From Sinorhizobium glycinis (GTDB lineage: Bacteria; Pseudomonadota; Alphaproteobacteria; Rhizobiales; Rhizobiaceae): a stretch of 64,000 bases of DNA. Positions 1-9,232 of the stretch are shown here, in pieces; within the stretch, counting starts at the first letter, position 1, and the number at the start of each line of letters is the position of its first letter. The notes beneath the pieces were generated by a model. It was not told the DNA's origin. It made no database searches and worked only from the letters and a program-made list of their open reading frames with translations. Both the position numbers and the translations under genes were made by a program. The DNA is taken from the NCBI RefSeq assembly GCF_001651865.1, contig NZ_LPUX01000061.1, positions 248,001 through 312,000 on the forward strand, given 5' to 3'.

Positions 1-698
1 GCCGGGATCGGAAAGCCGTCGAAATCCTCCGAGATCGAGCCGTGACGCCAGAAGTCGTCGCGACGCTGATGTTCGAGCCATTCCTCCAGGAAAAAGGGTT
101 CGTTCTCCAGTCGCTCGAGCCACATTTCCTTCCAGCGCTCGCCGACGAGTTCCGGATCGGGCGAACGCGACTGATAGGCGAGCATGGTGGCCGCCCAGGA
201 GAGCTGCGCCGAAAGATGACAGCCGTTCTTGTAGTGGATGTCGTCATTATAGCGGTCGACGGTCGAGGCGATCGAAATGACCGCCTTGAGCGCCGGCGGC
301 TTCAGAGCGGCCACCTGCAGGCAGTTGAAGCCGCCCCAGGAGATGCCCATCATGCCGACCTTGCCGTTCGACCAGGGCTGCGCGGCGATCCATTCGATGA
401 TCTCGCAGCCGTCGGAGAGTTCGCGCGGCGTATATTCGCCGTCGATCACCCCTTCGGATTCGCCGCAGCCGCGGATGTCGACGCGAACGCCGGCAATGCC
501 CGCCGCCGCGAACACAGGGTAGGTGGACTCGTCACGGGCGCAGGTTCCGTCGCGCTTGCGATAGGGCAGATATTCGAGCACCGCCGGCACCGGGTTCTGC
601 TCGGTGCCCTCCGGCATCCAGATGCGCGCCGCCAGCCGCGTCCCATCTTTCAGCGTGATCCACTCGTTCTCGATGACGGTGAAGTTGCGATCGGACAC
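1..698 (-). CDS. CocE/NonD family hydrolase (peptidase S15-like), C-terminus outside the window
   Basis: Alpha/beta hydrolase of the CocE/NonD (X-Pro dipeptidyl-peptidase S15) family, which cleaves acyl or peptidyl bonds. The visible 232 residues start at a GTG preceded by GGAGAA. They show the family N-terminus (E-N-E-W-I-T-L-K-D-G-T-R-L), the R-G-C-G-E-S-E-G stretch near residues 76-83, and the nucleophile elbow G-I-S-W-G-G with Ser about 120. The gene follows the peptide-type ABC transporter genes in the same direction after an 85-base gap holding a hairpin, so it probably acts on what that system imports. No signal peptide is seen, suggesting a cytoplasmic enzyme. The Asp and His of the triad lie beyond the left edge. 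The family is clear; the substrate is unknown. Confidence 0.85.
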   Translation of the reverse strand, partial: MSDRNFTVIENEWITLKDGTRLAARIWMPEGTEQNPVPAVLEYLPYRKRDGTCARDESTYPVFAAAGIAGVRVDIRGCGESEGVIDGEYTPRELSDGCEIIEWIAAQPWSNGKVGMMGISWGGFNCLQVAALKPPALKAVISIASTVDRYNDDIHYKNGCHLSAQLSWAATMLAYQSRSPDPELVGERWKEMWLERLENEPFFLEEWLEHQRRDDFWRHGSISEDFDGFPIP

Positions 699-754
699 GA
701 TTGTTTTCTCCTGATTTTTCTTGCGCGTGAGCGATCAACAGCGGATTGGAACGA

Positions 755-778
755 GAGCGGGGCGGAGGCGCCCCGCTC
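755..778. other. GC-rich hairpin between ABC ATPase and hydrolase genes
   Basis: A 9-base perfect inverted repeat (GAGCGGGGC / GCCCCGCTC) with a 6-base loop lies in the 85-base spacer between two co-directional minus-strand genes. No T-run follows on either strand, so it is more likely an mRNA stability or processing hairpin than a strong intrinsic terminator. Confidence 0.5.
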
Positions 779-783
779 CAGGG

Positions 784-2415
784 TCAATTCCCCGCACTCT
801 CCATGCGCCTGGTCTTCAGCACCCGTTCCAGCCAGCCGATTTCCATTTCCGGCACCGACTTCAGGAGCAGGTCCGTGTAGTCGTCGAAGGGCGGCGAGAG
901 CACCTTCGACTTCGGCCCGAAGCGCACCAGTCGGCCGCGGTGCATCACCGCGACGCTGTCGGCGATCGCCCGGACGATGGCGATGTCGTGGGTGATAAAT
1001 ACATAGGAAACAGCGGTTTCTTCCTGGAGCTTCATAAGCAGATTCAGGATACCCTCCGCCACCAGCGGGTCGAGCGCCGAGGTCGGCTCGTCGCAGAGGA
1101 TGAGCTCCGGCTTGGCGGCGAGAGCCCGGGCGATCGCGACGCGTTGCTTCTGGCCGCCCGACAATTCGGCCGGATAGCGGTCGACGAAACGCGTTCCCAT
1201 CTCGATCTGGTCGAGCAGTTCCTTGACGCGTTCAGTTTTCCTGGCGCCGTGCATGCCGAAATAGAAGGATAGCGGCCGGCCGATGATGTCGCGCACCGTC
1301 TGGCGCGGATTCATGGCCGTGTCCGCCATCTGGTAGATCATCTGGATGCGGCGCAGTTCCTCGTTCGTGCGGCCCTTGAGCGCCTTCGGCAGGTCCTTGC
1401 CGTCGAAGGTGATGCGGCCCTCCGTCGGCGGCAACAGCCCGGTGATGACCCGGGCGAGGGTGGATTTGCCGGAGCCGGACTCGCCGACGATCGCCAGCGT
1501 CTGGCCCTTCGACAGGTGCATTGACACGTCGTGCAGCACCTTGAAGCCATTGCCGTAAGCGGCATGGACATGCTCGATCTTGAGGAGCGTGCCGGACTGG
1601 TCCGGGGCTTCGTCGCGCTTCGTCTGACGGACGCTGACGAGCGCCCTTGTATAGTCCTCCTTCGGCGCTTCGATCACCTGCTTGGTGGTGCCGTATTCGA
1701 CGGTCTTGCCGTGGCGGAGCACCATGATGTCGTCGGAGATCTGGGCGACGACGGCGAGATCGTGGGTGATATAGAGCGCCGCCGTATGCGTCTCCTCGAT
1801 GGCGTGCTTGATCGCCGCCAGCACGTCGATCTGCGTGGTGACATCGAGCGCCGTCGTCGGCTCGTCGAAGACGATCAGTTCCGGGTTGGGGCAGAGGGCC
1901 ATGGCAGTCATGGCGCGCTGCAGTTGGCCGCCCGAAACCTGGTGCGGATAGCGCTCGCCGAAGGTCTCCGGATTGGGGAGCCCGAGCACCCGGAAGAGAT
2001 AGAGGGCGCGCTTTTTCGCCTCCTCGCGGTTCATGATGCCGTGGCGCAGCGACGCCTCGATCACCTGGTCGCCGAGCTTGTGGGCCGGGTTGAAGGCCGC
2101 GGCCGCGGACTGCGCCACATAGCAGACGTGGCAGCCGCGGACCGAATTGATGCCGCCGCGGTCGAGCTTCAAAATATCTTTGCCGTTGAGCAGGACTTCG
2201 CCGCCGGTAATCCGCACGCCGCCGCGGCCATAGGCAAGTGCCGAGAGGCCGATCGTCGACTTGCCGGCACCGGATTCGCCGATGAGGCCGAGGACCTTGC
2301 CCTTTTCGAGATTGAAGGAAACGCCTTCGACCAGTGTCACCACCTTCGGCGGCTCTCCGGGCGGATAGCTCGTCGCCTCGATCTTCAGGTTCTTGACGGA
2401 AAGAAGCTCAGGCAT
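784..2415 (-). CDS. Peptide/opine-type ABC transporter, fused double ATP-binding protein
   Basis: A 543-residue protein with two ATPase domains of the DppD/DppF (OppD/OppF) type in one chain, which would power import through the two permeases encoded just upstream. The first Walker A (GESGAGKST) is about residues 47-55 with signature VSGGQLQRA about 160; the second Walker A (GESGSGKST) is about 314 with signature LSGGQKQR about 418. Both Walker B motifs end in D-E-P-T. The start overlaps the end of the DppC-like gene by 8 bases, so the genes are translationally coupled. Fused ATPases of this kind are common in rhizobial peptide, glutathione or opine importers. The substrate cannot be read from the ATPase. 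Confidence 0.9.
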   Translation of the reverse strand: MPELLSVKNLKIEATSYPPGEPPKVVTLVEGVSFNLEKGKVLGLIGESGAGKSTIGLSALAYGRGGVRITGGEVLLNGKDILKLDRGGINSVRGCHVCYVAQSAAAAFNPAHKLGDQVIEASLRHGIMNREEAKKRALYLFRVLGLPNPETFGERYPHQVSGGQLQRAMTAMALCPNPELIVFDEPTTALDVTTQIDVLAAIKHAIEETHTAALYITHDLAVVAQISDDIMVLRHGKTVEYGTTKQVIEAPKEDYTRALVSVRQTKRDEAPDQSGTLLKIEHVHAAYGNGFKVLHDVSMHLSKGQTLAIVGESGSGKSTLARVITGLLPPTEGRITFDGKDLPKALKGRTNEELRRIQMIYQMADTAMNPRQTVRDIIGRPLSFYFGMHGARKTERVKELLDQIEMGTRFVDRYPAELSGGQKQRVAIARALAAKPELILCDEPTSALDPLVAEGILNLLMKLQEETAVSYVFITHDIAIVRAIADSVAVMHRGRLVRFGPKSKVLSPPFDDYTDLLLKSVPEMEIGWLERVLKTRRMESAGN

Positions 2416-3235
2416 CGCCGCGCCCTCCTTTCAGGCTCGAGGTGCGCTTCATCAGCCAGTCGACGACGAGGTTGACGCAGATGGCGAGGGTGGCGATCGC
2501 CGCGCCGGGAACCAGGGCAGCGGAGATGCCGAAGATGATGCCGTCCTTGTTGTCCTTGACCATGCCGCCCCAGTCGGCGGCCGGCGGCTGGATGCCGAGG
2601 CCGAGGAAGGACAGGGTGGAAAGGAACAGGATCGAGAAGGCGAAGCGCAAGCCAAATTCGGCCAAGAGCGGCGACAGCGTGTTCGGCAGGATCTCCCGGA
2701 AGATGATCCACAGCGAGCCTTCGCCGCGAAGCCTCGCGGCCTCGACGAATTCCATCACCGCGACATCGAGGGCGACGGCGCGGCCGATGCGGAAGACGCG
2801 GGTGGAATCGAGCACGGCCATGACGAGGATCAGGATCCAGAGATGCTGAGGCAGGACGGCGAGCACGACGAGCGCAAAGATCAACGTCGGGACCGCCATC
2901 ATCAGATCGTTGAAACGGGAGAAGAGTTGGTCGACAAAGCCGCCGGTGACGGCGGCCGTAAAGCTCAGGAACATGCCGAGCGCGAAGGAGACCAAGGTCG
3001 CCGCCAGCGCCACGAAGATGGTGGTGCGGGCGCCGTAGATCAGACGCGACAGCAGGTCGCGCCCGAGATTGTCGGTGCCGAGCAGGAAGTCACCGCCGGC
3101 CGGCGCCCAGATCTCGCCGACGACGTCGCGTTCGCCGAAGGGGGCGATGAAGGGCGCGAAGATCGCGCAAAGCAGGCAGAGCGCTATGCCAATGATGCCG
3201 ATCCAGGCGCTGATGGGGATAGATCTGAGATTCAT
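2408..3235 (-). CDS. Peptide-type ABC transporter permease, DppC-like
   Basis: A 275-residue inner-membrane permease of the DppC/OppC family. It has an N-terminal membrane segment, the periplasmic stretch containing G-T-D-N-L-G-R-D-L-L-S-R (typical of DppC proteins), and four or five further membrane helices with an EAA-type loop (E-A-A-R-L-R-G) about residues 163-169. The start overlaps the upstream DppB-like gene by 4 bases (ATGA), and the end overlaps the ATPase gene. It would form the transmembrane channel as a heterodimer with the DppB-like protein. Confidence 0.9.
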   Translation of the reverse strand: MNLRSIPISAWIGIIGIALCLLCAIFAPFIAPFGERDVVGEIWAPAGGDFLLGTDNLGRDLLSRLIYGARTTIFVALAATLVSFALGMFLSFTAAVTGGFVDQLFSRFNDLMMAVPTLIFALVVLAVLPQHLWILILVMAVLDSTRVFRIGRAVALDVAVMEFVEAARLRGEGSLWIIFREILPNTLSPLLAEFGLRFAFSILFLSTLSFLGLGIQPPAADWGGMVKDNKDGIIFGISAALVPGAAIATLAICVNLVVDWLMKRTSSLKGGRGDA

Positions 3236-4344
3236 CGCGGGTGCCTCAGTCTCGGGTTGGCGAGAATGGCGAGAATGTCGGCCGCCATGTTGAGGAAGAT
3301 GTAGAAGGCCGCGAAGATCAGCCCGCAGGCCTGCACGACGGGCATGTCGCGCACCGTCACCGCATCCACCATGTACTGACCCATGCCGGGATAGACGAAC
3401 ACCACCTCGACGACGACGACGCCGACCACGAGATAGGCGAGGTTCAACGCGATGACGTTGATGACCGGCGCCACGGCATTGGGGGCTGCATGGCGGGCGA
3501 TGATGCGGAAGGTCCCGAGCCCCTTGAGTTCGGCGGTTTCGACATAGGCCGACGACATGACGTTGAGGATTGCCGCCCGCGTCATGCGCATCATGTGGGC
3601 AAGGACGACGAGCACGAGGGTTGCGACGGGCAGCGCGATCGCCGAAAGCCGCTCGGTGAGGGTCATGCTGTCATAGACCGTCGCCGGGAAGGTGGCGACG
3701 CCGTATTGAACGGCAAACACCATGATCAACAGATAGCCGATGAAGAACTCCGGCAGCGAAATCGCCGCCAGCGAGATCACGTTGATGATCTTGTCCGGTA
3801 GTCGATTGCGGAACTGGACCGCCAACATGCCGAGCCCGACGGCAAGCGGCACGGAGATCAGAGCCGCGAAAAAGGCGAGGAAGAGCGAATTGCCGAGCCT
3901 CTTGCCGATCTGTTCGCTGACCGAATTCTTGCTCGCCCAGGAGGTGCCGAAGTCGCCCTTCACGGCGCCGCCAAGCCAGGTGAGGTAACGCTCGCTCCAG
4001 GGCCGGTCGAGGCCGAGATCCTTGCGGATGTTCTCGACCGCCTGCGGCGTCGCCGACTGGCCGAGATAAGTGGTGGCGAAATCGCCGGGCAAGGCTTCGA
4101 TGCCACCGAAGATCATCAGCGACACGGCGAAGAGCAGGCCGACGCTGAGGCCGAGGCGCTGAAGGATCAGCGCCACGAGAGGGCGGCGAAAGACGAAACG
4201 CCGCCAGAAGGAGCCGCCGATCTCGCCCGTGGCGGCGGCGGGGTTGGGCTTTGCTGGCACTCCGGAAAGATCGGCGGAGCGCGGGTGTGTTTCACCCGCG
4301 ACCCCATCGGTCAGAACCGGACCAGAGATCGGTCCGCTTTCCAT
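3232..4344 (-). CDS. Peptide-type ABC transporter permease, DppB-like
   Basis: A permease of the DppB/OppB family, 370 residues with the start chosen here. The ATG at 4344 follows the binding-protein stop by two bases and fits coupled translation; an in-frame ATG at 4362 would overlap the upstream gene. The roughly 50 residues before the first membrane helix are Pro/Gly-rich and longer than in typical DppB (about 310-340 residues). Then comes a normal family core: G-D-F-A-T-T-Y-L-G, the Y-L-T-W-L-G-G region, and an EAA-like loop with A-E-L-K-G-L-G-T-F. It pairs with the DppC-like permease. Confidence 0.88.
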   Translation of the reverse strand: MESGPISGPVLTDGVAGETHPRSADLSGVPAKPNPAAATGEIGGSFWRRFVFRRPLVALILQRLGLSVGLLFAVSLMIFGGIEALPGDFATTYLGQSATPQAVENIRKDLGLDRPWSERYLTWLGGAVKGDFGTSWASKNSVSEQIGKRLGNSLFLAFFAALISVPLAVGLGMLAVQFRNRLPDKIINVISLAAISLPEFFIGYLLIMVFAVQYGVATFPATVYDSMTLTERLSAIALPVATLVLVVLAHMMRMTRAAILNVMSSAYVETAELKGLGTFRIIARHAAPNAVAPVINVIALNLAYLVVGVVVVEVVFVYPGMGQYMVDAVTVRDMPVVQACGLIFAAFYIFLNMAADILAILANPRLRHPR

Positions 4345-4346
4345 GG

Positions 4347-5936
4347 TCAGGCGTCCAGCCACACCCGGGTTGCGACATAGCCGTTCGACATGTCGTTGCC
4401 GATGTCGTGGACGTAGCCCTTCACCTGCTTGGTGGACGCGTTCACGAAGTCATTGAACATCGGCAGGATCACGCCGCCTTCGTCCCGCACCATCATCGCC
4501 AGGGTGCGATACATGTCCTTGCGCTTGGCCTCGTCCAGTTCGGAACGCGCTTGGAGCAGGAGCTTGTCGAAGTCCTCACGCTGGAAGCGGGTGTCGTTCC
4601 AGTCGGCGTTCGACAGGTAAGCCGTCGAGTACATCTGGTCCTGCGTCGGGCGCCCGCCCCAGTAGGAGGTGCAGAACGGCTGGGCGTTCCAGACATTGGT
4701 CCAGTAGCCGTCGCCCGGCTCACGCTTGACCTCGATCTCGATGCCGGCTTTCTTGGCACTCTCCTGATAGAGAACGGCCGCATCCACGGCACCCGGGAAG
4801 GCGACGTCGGAGGTGCGCAGCAGTACTGGCCCGCTGTGGCCGGACTTCTTGTAGTGGAAGGCGGCCTTGTCGGGATCATAGACACGCTGCTCGATGCCTT
4901 CCGGGAAGAGGGCATAGGTGTCGTTGATCGGGAAGTCGTTGCCGATCTTGCCGTAACCGCCGAGGATGCGCTGGACCATGGTCTCGCGATCCATCGACAG
5001 CTTCAGCGCCATCCTGAGGTCGTTGTTGTCGAACGGCGCGGTGTTGCAATGCATGATGAAGACGTAGTGGCCGCGGCCGGACGTATTCAGGATCTCGACA
5101 GTCGGCGCGCGCTTCAGGAGGCTGACCGTCTTCGGATCGACGCGGTTGATAAAGTGCACCTGACCGGACGAAAGAGCGGCGATGCGCGCCGTAGCATCGT
5201 TCATGGCGATCAGTTCGACCGTGTCCACATAGCCACGATCCGTGCGCCAGTCGTCCTGGTTCCTTTCGAAAGTGGCGCGCACGCCCGGTTCGAAGCTCGC
5301 GACCTTGTAGGGGCCGGTGCCGATCATGGCATCTGGATTGTCCATACCGCCGTTCGGCTGGATGACGAGGTGATAGTCGGAAAGCAGCAGCGGCAGGTCG
5401 GCATTGCCTTCCGTCAGCGTCAGCACGAGCTTGCCGCCATCGGCCTTGATTTCCTTGATCGATTTCATCACGCCAAGGGCGCCCGACTCCGACTTGTCGT
5501 CCGTGTGACGCTGCAGCGTCTTGACGACGTCCTCCACCGTCAGTTCCTTGCCATCATGGAATTTGACGCCCTTGCGGATCGTGAAGGTCCATGTCGCCGC
5601 GTCGGCGGAAGGCTCCCAGGATTCTGCAAGCGCCGGTACCGCCGCGCCGGTCGTCGGGTGGGTTTCGACGAGCAGGTCGCCCCAGTTCCTGATGACGACG
5701 AACAGGAACTGTGAGAGCGCCTTTGCCGGGTCTTTCGAATCGGTTGCGGCCGCGCCTTCGAGGCCAAGCTTCAGGTGGCCGCCGCGTTTCGGCTCCTGCG
5801 CCGCGGCGCTCACCGCAAACAGCGTGTTCGCCGTCGATGCGGCAATGCCGAAGGCTGCCGCCCGTCCGAGAAATTCGCGCCGGTTCATTTTGCCCAGCAT
5901 GACCTGACGTGTCAGATAATCCTTGTAATCGCTCAT
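4347..5936 (-). CDS. Peptide/opine-type ABC transporter substrate-binding protein (SBP family 5)
   Basis: Periplasmic solute-binding protein of the DppA/OppA (SBP_bac_5) family, 529 residues, first gene of the operon. The start at 5936 follows AGGGGA; an upstream in-frame ATG at 6020 lacks a comparable site. The N-terminus carries a twin-arginine-like signal (N-R-R-E-F-L-G-R about residues 19-26, then a short hydrophobic stretch and A-A-A-Q), suggesting Tat export. Family features follow: ...G-G-H-L-K-L-G near the mature N-terminus, T-I-R-K-G-V-K-F-H-D-G about 120, and Y-W-G-G-R-P about 420. The ligand could be a peptide, opine or related amino compound. Confidence 0.9.
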   Translation of the reverse strand: MSDYKDYLTRQVMLGKMNRREFLGRAAAFGIAASTANTLFAVSAAAQEPKRGGHLKLGLEGAAATDSKDPAKALSQFLFVVIRNWGDLLVETHPTTGAAVPALAESWEPSADAATWTFTIRKGVKFHDGKELTVEDVVKTLQRHTDDKSESGALGVMKSIKEIKADGGKLVLTLTEGNADLPLLLSDYHLVIQPNGGMDNPDAMIGTGPYKVASFEPGVRATFERNQDDWRTDRGYVDTVELIAMNDATARIAALSSGQVHFINRVDPKTVSLLKRAPTVEILNTSGRGHYVFIMHCNTAPFDNNDLRMALKLSMDRETMVQRILGGYGKIGNDFPINDTYALFPEGIEQRVYDPDKAAFHYKKSGHSGPVLLRTSDVAFPGAVDAAVLYQESAKKAGIEIEVKREPGDGYWTNVWNAQPFCTSYWGGRPTQDQMYSTAYLSNADWNDTRFQREDFDKLLLQARSELDEAKRKDMYRTLAMMVRDEGGVILPMFNDFVNASTKQVKGYVHDIGNDMSNGYVATRVWLDA

Positions 5937-6142
5937 TCCCCTGTTCCCTTTCGTTAGCCGGCATTCGCCGTTCATTGTGATTGGTAGAGACTGCGTATCG
6001 CCATCCTGGGGATGGCCCAAGGCACTTACCGCTTGATGTCCTTTCCTTCGTCCTCCCTCCTGTCCCGGGGGGCGTTATTGGCTTCAACCATAAGGCTATC
6101 CGCTCGGTGGAAGCTTGTAACGTCCTAAATGATCTTTTCTTT

Positions 6143-6161
6143 CCATAAGCAGGCCTTATGG
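6143..6161. promoter_or_regulatory. Candidate operator upstream of the peptide ABC operon
   Basis: Perfect inverted repeat CCATAAG-N5-CTTATGG in the 244-base spacer before the substrate-binding protein gene. A second CCATAAGG half-site occurs about 50 bases closer to the gene. The size and symmetry suit a dimeric repressor (GntR, IclR or similar). No regulator gene lies next to it. Confidence 0.4.
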
Positions 6162-6180
6162 CTGCTCCTCGCGGCCGATT

Positions 6181-6972
6181 TTACCTTCCCTTCCAGACCG
6201 GATCGCGCTTCTCGGCGAAAGCGCGCGCTCCCTCCAACTGGTCCTCGCTCGAATAAAGCACGTCGATCGACTTGAACTGCCGACGGGTGATCTTGTTCAT
6301 CGTCGTCTGGAAATCGCGGCCCTCGGCTTCGCGGACGACCTCCTTGATCGCCGCATAGACGAGCGGCGGTCCGCTCTCGAGCAGGCGCGCGAGCTCCCAG
6401 GCGCGCTCCATCAGTCGCCCCGCAGGCAGAATTTCATTGACGAAGCCCCAGCGATGCGCCTCCGCGGCCTCGAGCCAGCGCCCGGTCAGAAGCATGTCCA
6501 TGGCGATGTGGTAGGGGATGCGCTTCGGCAGCTTGATCGAGGCGGCGTCGGCGACCGTGCCCGAACGGATTTCCGGCAGCGCGAAGGTCGCGTGTTCTGC
6601 AGCGAGGATGAGGTCCGTCGAGAGCGCGATCTCCAGCCCGCCGCCGCAGCAGATGCCGTTGACGGCCGCGATGATCGGCTTGTTGAGGTCGCGGAGCTCC
6701 TGGATGCCGCCGAAACCGCCGACACCATAGTCGCCATCGACAGGGTCGCCCTCCGCCGCAGCCTTCAAATCCCAGCCGGGGCAGAAGAATTTTTCCCCGG
6801 CGCCGGTGATGATCGCCACGCGAAGCTCCGGGTCGTCTCGGAAGTCACGGAAGATTTCGCCCAAGACCCGGCTGGTCTTGAGGTCGATGGCATTCGCCTT
6901 CGGCCGGTCGATCGTGACTTCGAGAATGCCGCCTTCGCGGCGGGCGAGGATCGGTCCGGTCATAGGCGTCAT
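6181..6972 (-). CDS. caiD: Crotonobetainyl-CoA hydratase-like enoyl-CoA hydratase (CaiD family)
   Basis: Crotonase-fold protein of 263 residues, close to CaiD, which hydrates crotonobetainyl-CoA to L-carnitinyl-CoA. It shares the long CaiD stretches I-T-G-A-G-E-K-F-F, G-W-D-L-K-A-A-A-E-G and the C-terminus A-E-K-R-D-P-V-W-K-G-R. The oxyanion-hole segment A-A-V-N-G-I-C-C-G-G-G-L-E holds the first catalytic Glu (about 114), and A-L-P-E-I-R-S-G holds the second (about 134). After that the sequence reads T-V-A-D-A-A-S where E. coli CaiD has I-V-P-D-S-G-G, so the substrate pocket may differ. The start overlaps the acyl-CoA ligase stop (ATGA); a second in-frame ATG lies at 6963. The carnitine genes upstream support the function. 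Confidence 0.8.
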   Translation of the reverse strand: MTPMTGPILARREGGILEVTIDRPKANAIDLKTSRVLGEIFRDFRDDPELRVAIITGAGEKFFCPGWDLKAAAEGDPVDGDYGVGGFGGIQELRDLNKPIIAAVNGICCGGGLEIALSTDLILAAEHATFALPEIRSGTVADAASIKLPKRIPYHIAMDMLLTGRWLEAAEAHRWGFVNEILPAGRLMERAWELARLLESGPPLVYAAIKEVVREAEGRDFQTTMNKITRRQFKSIDVLYSSEDQLEGARAFAEKRDPVWKGR

Positions 6973-9032
6973 TTCCTCCGGCGGATCAAGGCATCGGCGG
7001 CGACGGCTCCGTCGCCGACCGGCAACACCATTATAGGATTGATATCGAGTTCTTCGAGTTTGGAAGCGTTTGCAACGACATAGGATGCCGCTGCTGCGAC
7101 AGTCCTTGTCAGCGCTGCGACATCGCCTCTCGGGCCGCCGCGATAGCCGTCGAGCAGTTTCCTGATCTTAAGGCCGTCAATGGCCGCTTTGATCATCTCT
7201 TCGGTGGCAGGGAGCGTCAGGATTGCGGAATCGTCAAGCAATTCCACGAGGATACCACCGGCCCCGATGGTCAGCACCGGACCGGCGACGGGATCGCGCA
7301 TCGCCCCGACGATCAATTCGGCGACCGGCCTGGCGATCATTTTCTCGACCAGATAGCCGGAGGCGACCGACGCCATCTCCTCCGCCGCGGCAAGCACCTC
7401 TTCGCGGTTCGTCAAATTGAGCTTGACGGCACCGGCTTCGGTCTTGTGGGCTACGCCCAGGCCCTTGAGCACAACGGGGAAGCCAAGGACTTCGGCAGCT
7501 TCTGCCGCTTCTTTCGGCGTTCCTGCGGTCTCGCCCTTCGGGACCGCTACGCCAGCCGCGAAGAGCTCGGCCTTTGCCTGCGCCTCCGTCAATGTGATGG
7601 CATCGCCGCCGGCCGCTGCAGCCTTTATGAGGGGCGGCGGGGCGGGGCGCGCCCAGGCGCCGCCGATCGCGGCCGCCGTTTCTGCGGCGGCGAGTGCCTC
7701 GTCTATGCCAGAGAAGGGCACGACGCCTGCTGCCATCAAGGAGAGAGCGGTCTCCTCCGGCATGTTCTCGCCGAGGCTCGCGACGATGCCGGCGGCGGCG
7801 CCCGTCGCTTTCGCCGCGTCGATGACCGCATCGCAGGTCGTCACCCAATCTTCGGCGTGGCAACGGTCGAGGCGCGGGAAGTCGAGCACGATCAGATTCA
7901 GCGCGTAGCCGCCCTGCATCATCGCGGTGAAGGCGGCGGTCTGCTTTTCGCGATTGCCCCAGACGAAGGTGTGGTAGTCGAGCGGATTGGCGATCGTCAC
8001 CATCTCGCCAAGACTTTCCCTGAGCGGCTGGCGCTGCTCGTCCTTAAGTGCCCGGAAGTTGACCTTGCGCCGAACGCCGGCATCCGCCATCAGCGAGGCC
8101 TCGCCGCCCGAACAGCTCATCGAGGAGATGTCGGCATTGGGGAGGGGACCGTGAAGATGCAGGAGCTTCAGGGTTTCGAGGAGCTCGGGCAAGGTCTCGA
8201 CACGGCCGATGCCGAGGCGGGCGAGCAGGGCCGAAGAGACGCGGTCGTTGCCGGCGAGCGAAGCCGTATGGGAAACCGTCGCCAGCTGTGCCGCCTCCGA
8301 CTTGCCGACCTTCAGCGTCACGACCGGTTTACGCAACTCGCGGGCGCGGGTTGCCAGCCTCTCCAGCGCCTCGACGCTGTCGAAACCTTCAATATGCAGC
8401 CCTACGGCGGTGACGCGCGGATCCTCGAGCACGGCGCAGGCGATATCGGAGAGGCCGGTCTGTGCCTGGTTACCGGCGGTCATCACATAGGCGAGCGGCA
8501 GCCCACGCTTCTGCATCGAGATGTTGCAGGCGATGTTCGACGATTGGGTGAGGATCGCCACGCCGCGTTCGACGCGCAGCATGCCGTGCTGGTCAGGCCA
8601 CAGAAGCGCGCCGTCCAGCATATTGATGAAGCCGTAGCAATTGGGTCCGACGATCGGCATGTCACCGGCGGCAGCGACCAGCGCCTGCTGCAGGTCGCTG
8701 CCATCGGCAAGTTCACTGACCGCCTCGCGGAAGCCTGAAGCGTAACAGACGGCACCGCCGCCACCGCGCGCCGCAAGATCGCGAATGATTTCGATGGTCA
8801 GCGCCCGGTTGACGCCGACAAAGGAGGCATCCGGCGCCTCCGGCAGGTCGGCGACCGAGCGATAGCAGCGGCGGCCGAGGATTTCTTCTTCCCGCGGGTG
8901 AACTGGCCAGATTTTGCCGGCGAAGCCCATCTTGTCGCATTGTTCGATGACGCGCCGCGCCTCCTTGCCGCCGAAGACGGCGATGGAGCGCGGGCGGATG
9001 AGGCGGTCGAGGGAACGGGGAGGGGTGGTCAT
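6969..9032 (-). CDS. ADP-forming acyl-CoA synthetase (acetate--CoA ligase family), probably for a betaine acid
   Basis: A 687-residue NDP-forming acyl-CoA synthetase with all modules in one chain. An N-terminal CoA-binding domain (residues about 8-105) is followed by two flavodoxin-like CoA-ligase domains and a C-terminal ATP-grasp domain (about 470-680). The S-H-T-A-S-L-A-G-N-D stretch about residue 250 carries the histidine that is phosphorylated in this family. It makes acyl-CoA from a free acid, ATP and CoA, releasing ADP and phosphate. It lies between CaiD-like and acyl-CoA dehydrogenase genes, so gamma-butyrobetaine, crotonobetaine or carnitine is the likely acid. That is inference from context; E. 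coli uses CaiC and CaiB instead. Confidence 0.82.
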   Translation of the reverse strand: MTTPPRSLDRLIRPRSIAVFGGKEARRVIEQCDKMGFAGKIWPVHPREEEILGRRCYRSVADLPEAPDASFVGVNRALTIEIIRDLAARGGGGAVCYASGFREAVSELADGSDLQQALVAAAGDMPIVGPNCYGFINMLDGALLWPDQHGMLRVERGVAILTQSSNIACNISMQKRGLPLAYVMTAGNQAQTGLSDIACAVLEDPRVTAVGLHIEGFDSVEALERLATRARELRKPVVTLKVGKSEAAQLATVSHTASLAGNDRVSSALLARLGIGRVETLPELLETLKLLHLHGPLPNADISSMSCSGGEASLMADAGVRRKVNFRALKDEQRQPLRESLGEMVTIANPLDYHTFVWGNREKQTAAFTAMMQGGYALNLIVLDFPRLDRCHAEDWVTTCDAVIDAAKATGAAAGIVASLGENMPEETALSLMAAGVVPFSGIDEALAAAETAAAIGGAWARPAPPPLIKAAAAGGDAITLTEAQAKAELFAAGVAVPKGETAGTPKEAAEAAEVLGFPVVLKGLGVAHKTEAGAVKLNLTNREEVLAAAEEMASVASGYLVEKMIARPVAELIVGAMRDPVAGPVLTIGAGGILVELLDDSAILTLPATEEMIKAAIDGLKIRKLLDGYRGGPRGDVAALTRTVAAAASYVVANASKLEELDINPIMVLPVGDGAVAADALIRRRK

Positions 9033-9063
9033 TGCGCTGTGCTCTCCCCCGCGGCGGAGCGGT

Positions 9064-9200
9064 GCCCCTCATCCGGCTGCCGCCACCTTCTCCCCGCGTG
9101 CGGGGAGAAGGGATATGCCGCGCCGTCTTGCTCCACCGCTGCTGCCCCGCAGGTGGTGTCCCCTCTCCCCGCTCGCGGGGAGAGGGCTACGGTGAGGGGC
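9064..9200. repeat. RIME-like palindromic repeat
   Basis: A 137-base element bounded by GCCCCTCATCC and GGTGAGGGGC with two internal near-perfect palindromes built on CTTCTCCCCGC/GCGGGGAGAAGG and CCCTCTCCCCGC/GCGGGGAGAGGG. This layout matches the Rhizobium intergenic mosaic element RIME1. It fills the spacer between the acyl-CoA dehydrogenase and ligase genes. Confidence 0.85.
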
Positions 9201-9232
9201 AAATCGTCAAGAAGAAGCGAAACCGCCATCCC

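Noticed and set aside
4251..5714. 487-codon open frame on the plus strand opposite the peptide-binding protein
   Set aside because: Antisense shadow of a clear SBP gene with no protein-like features.
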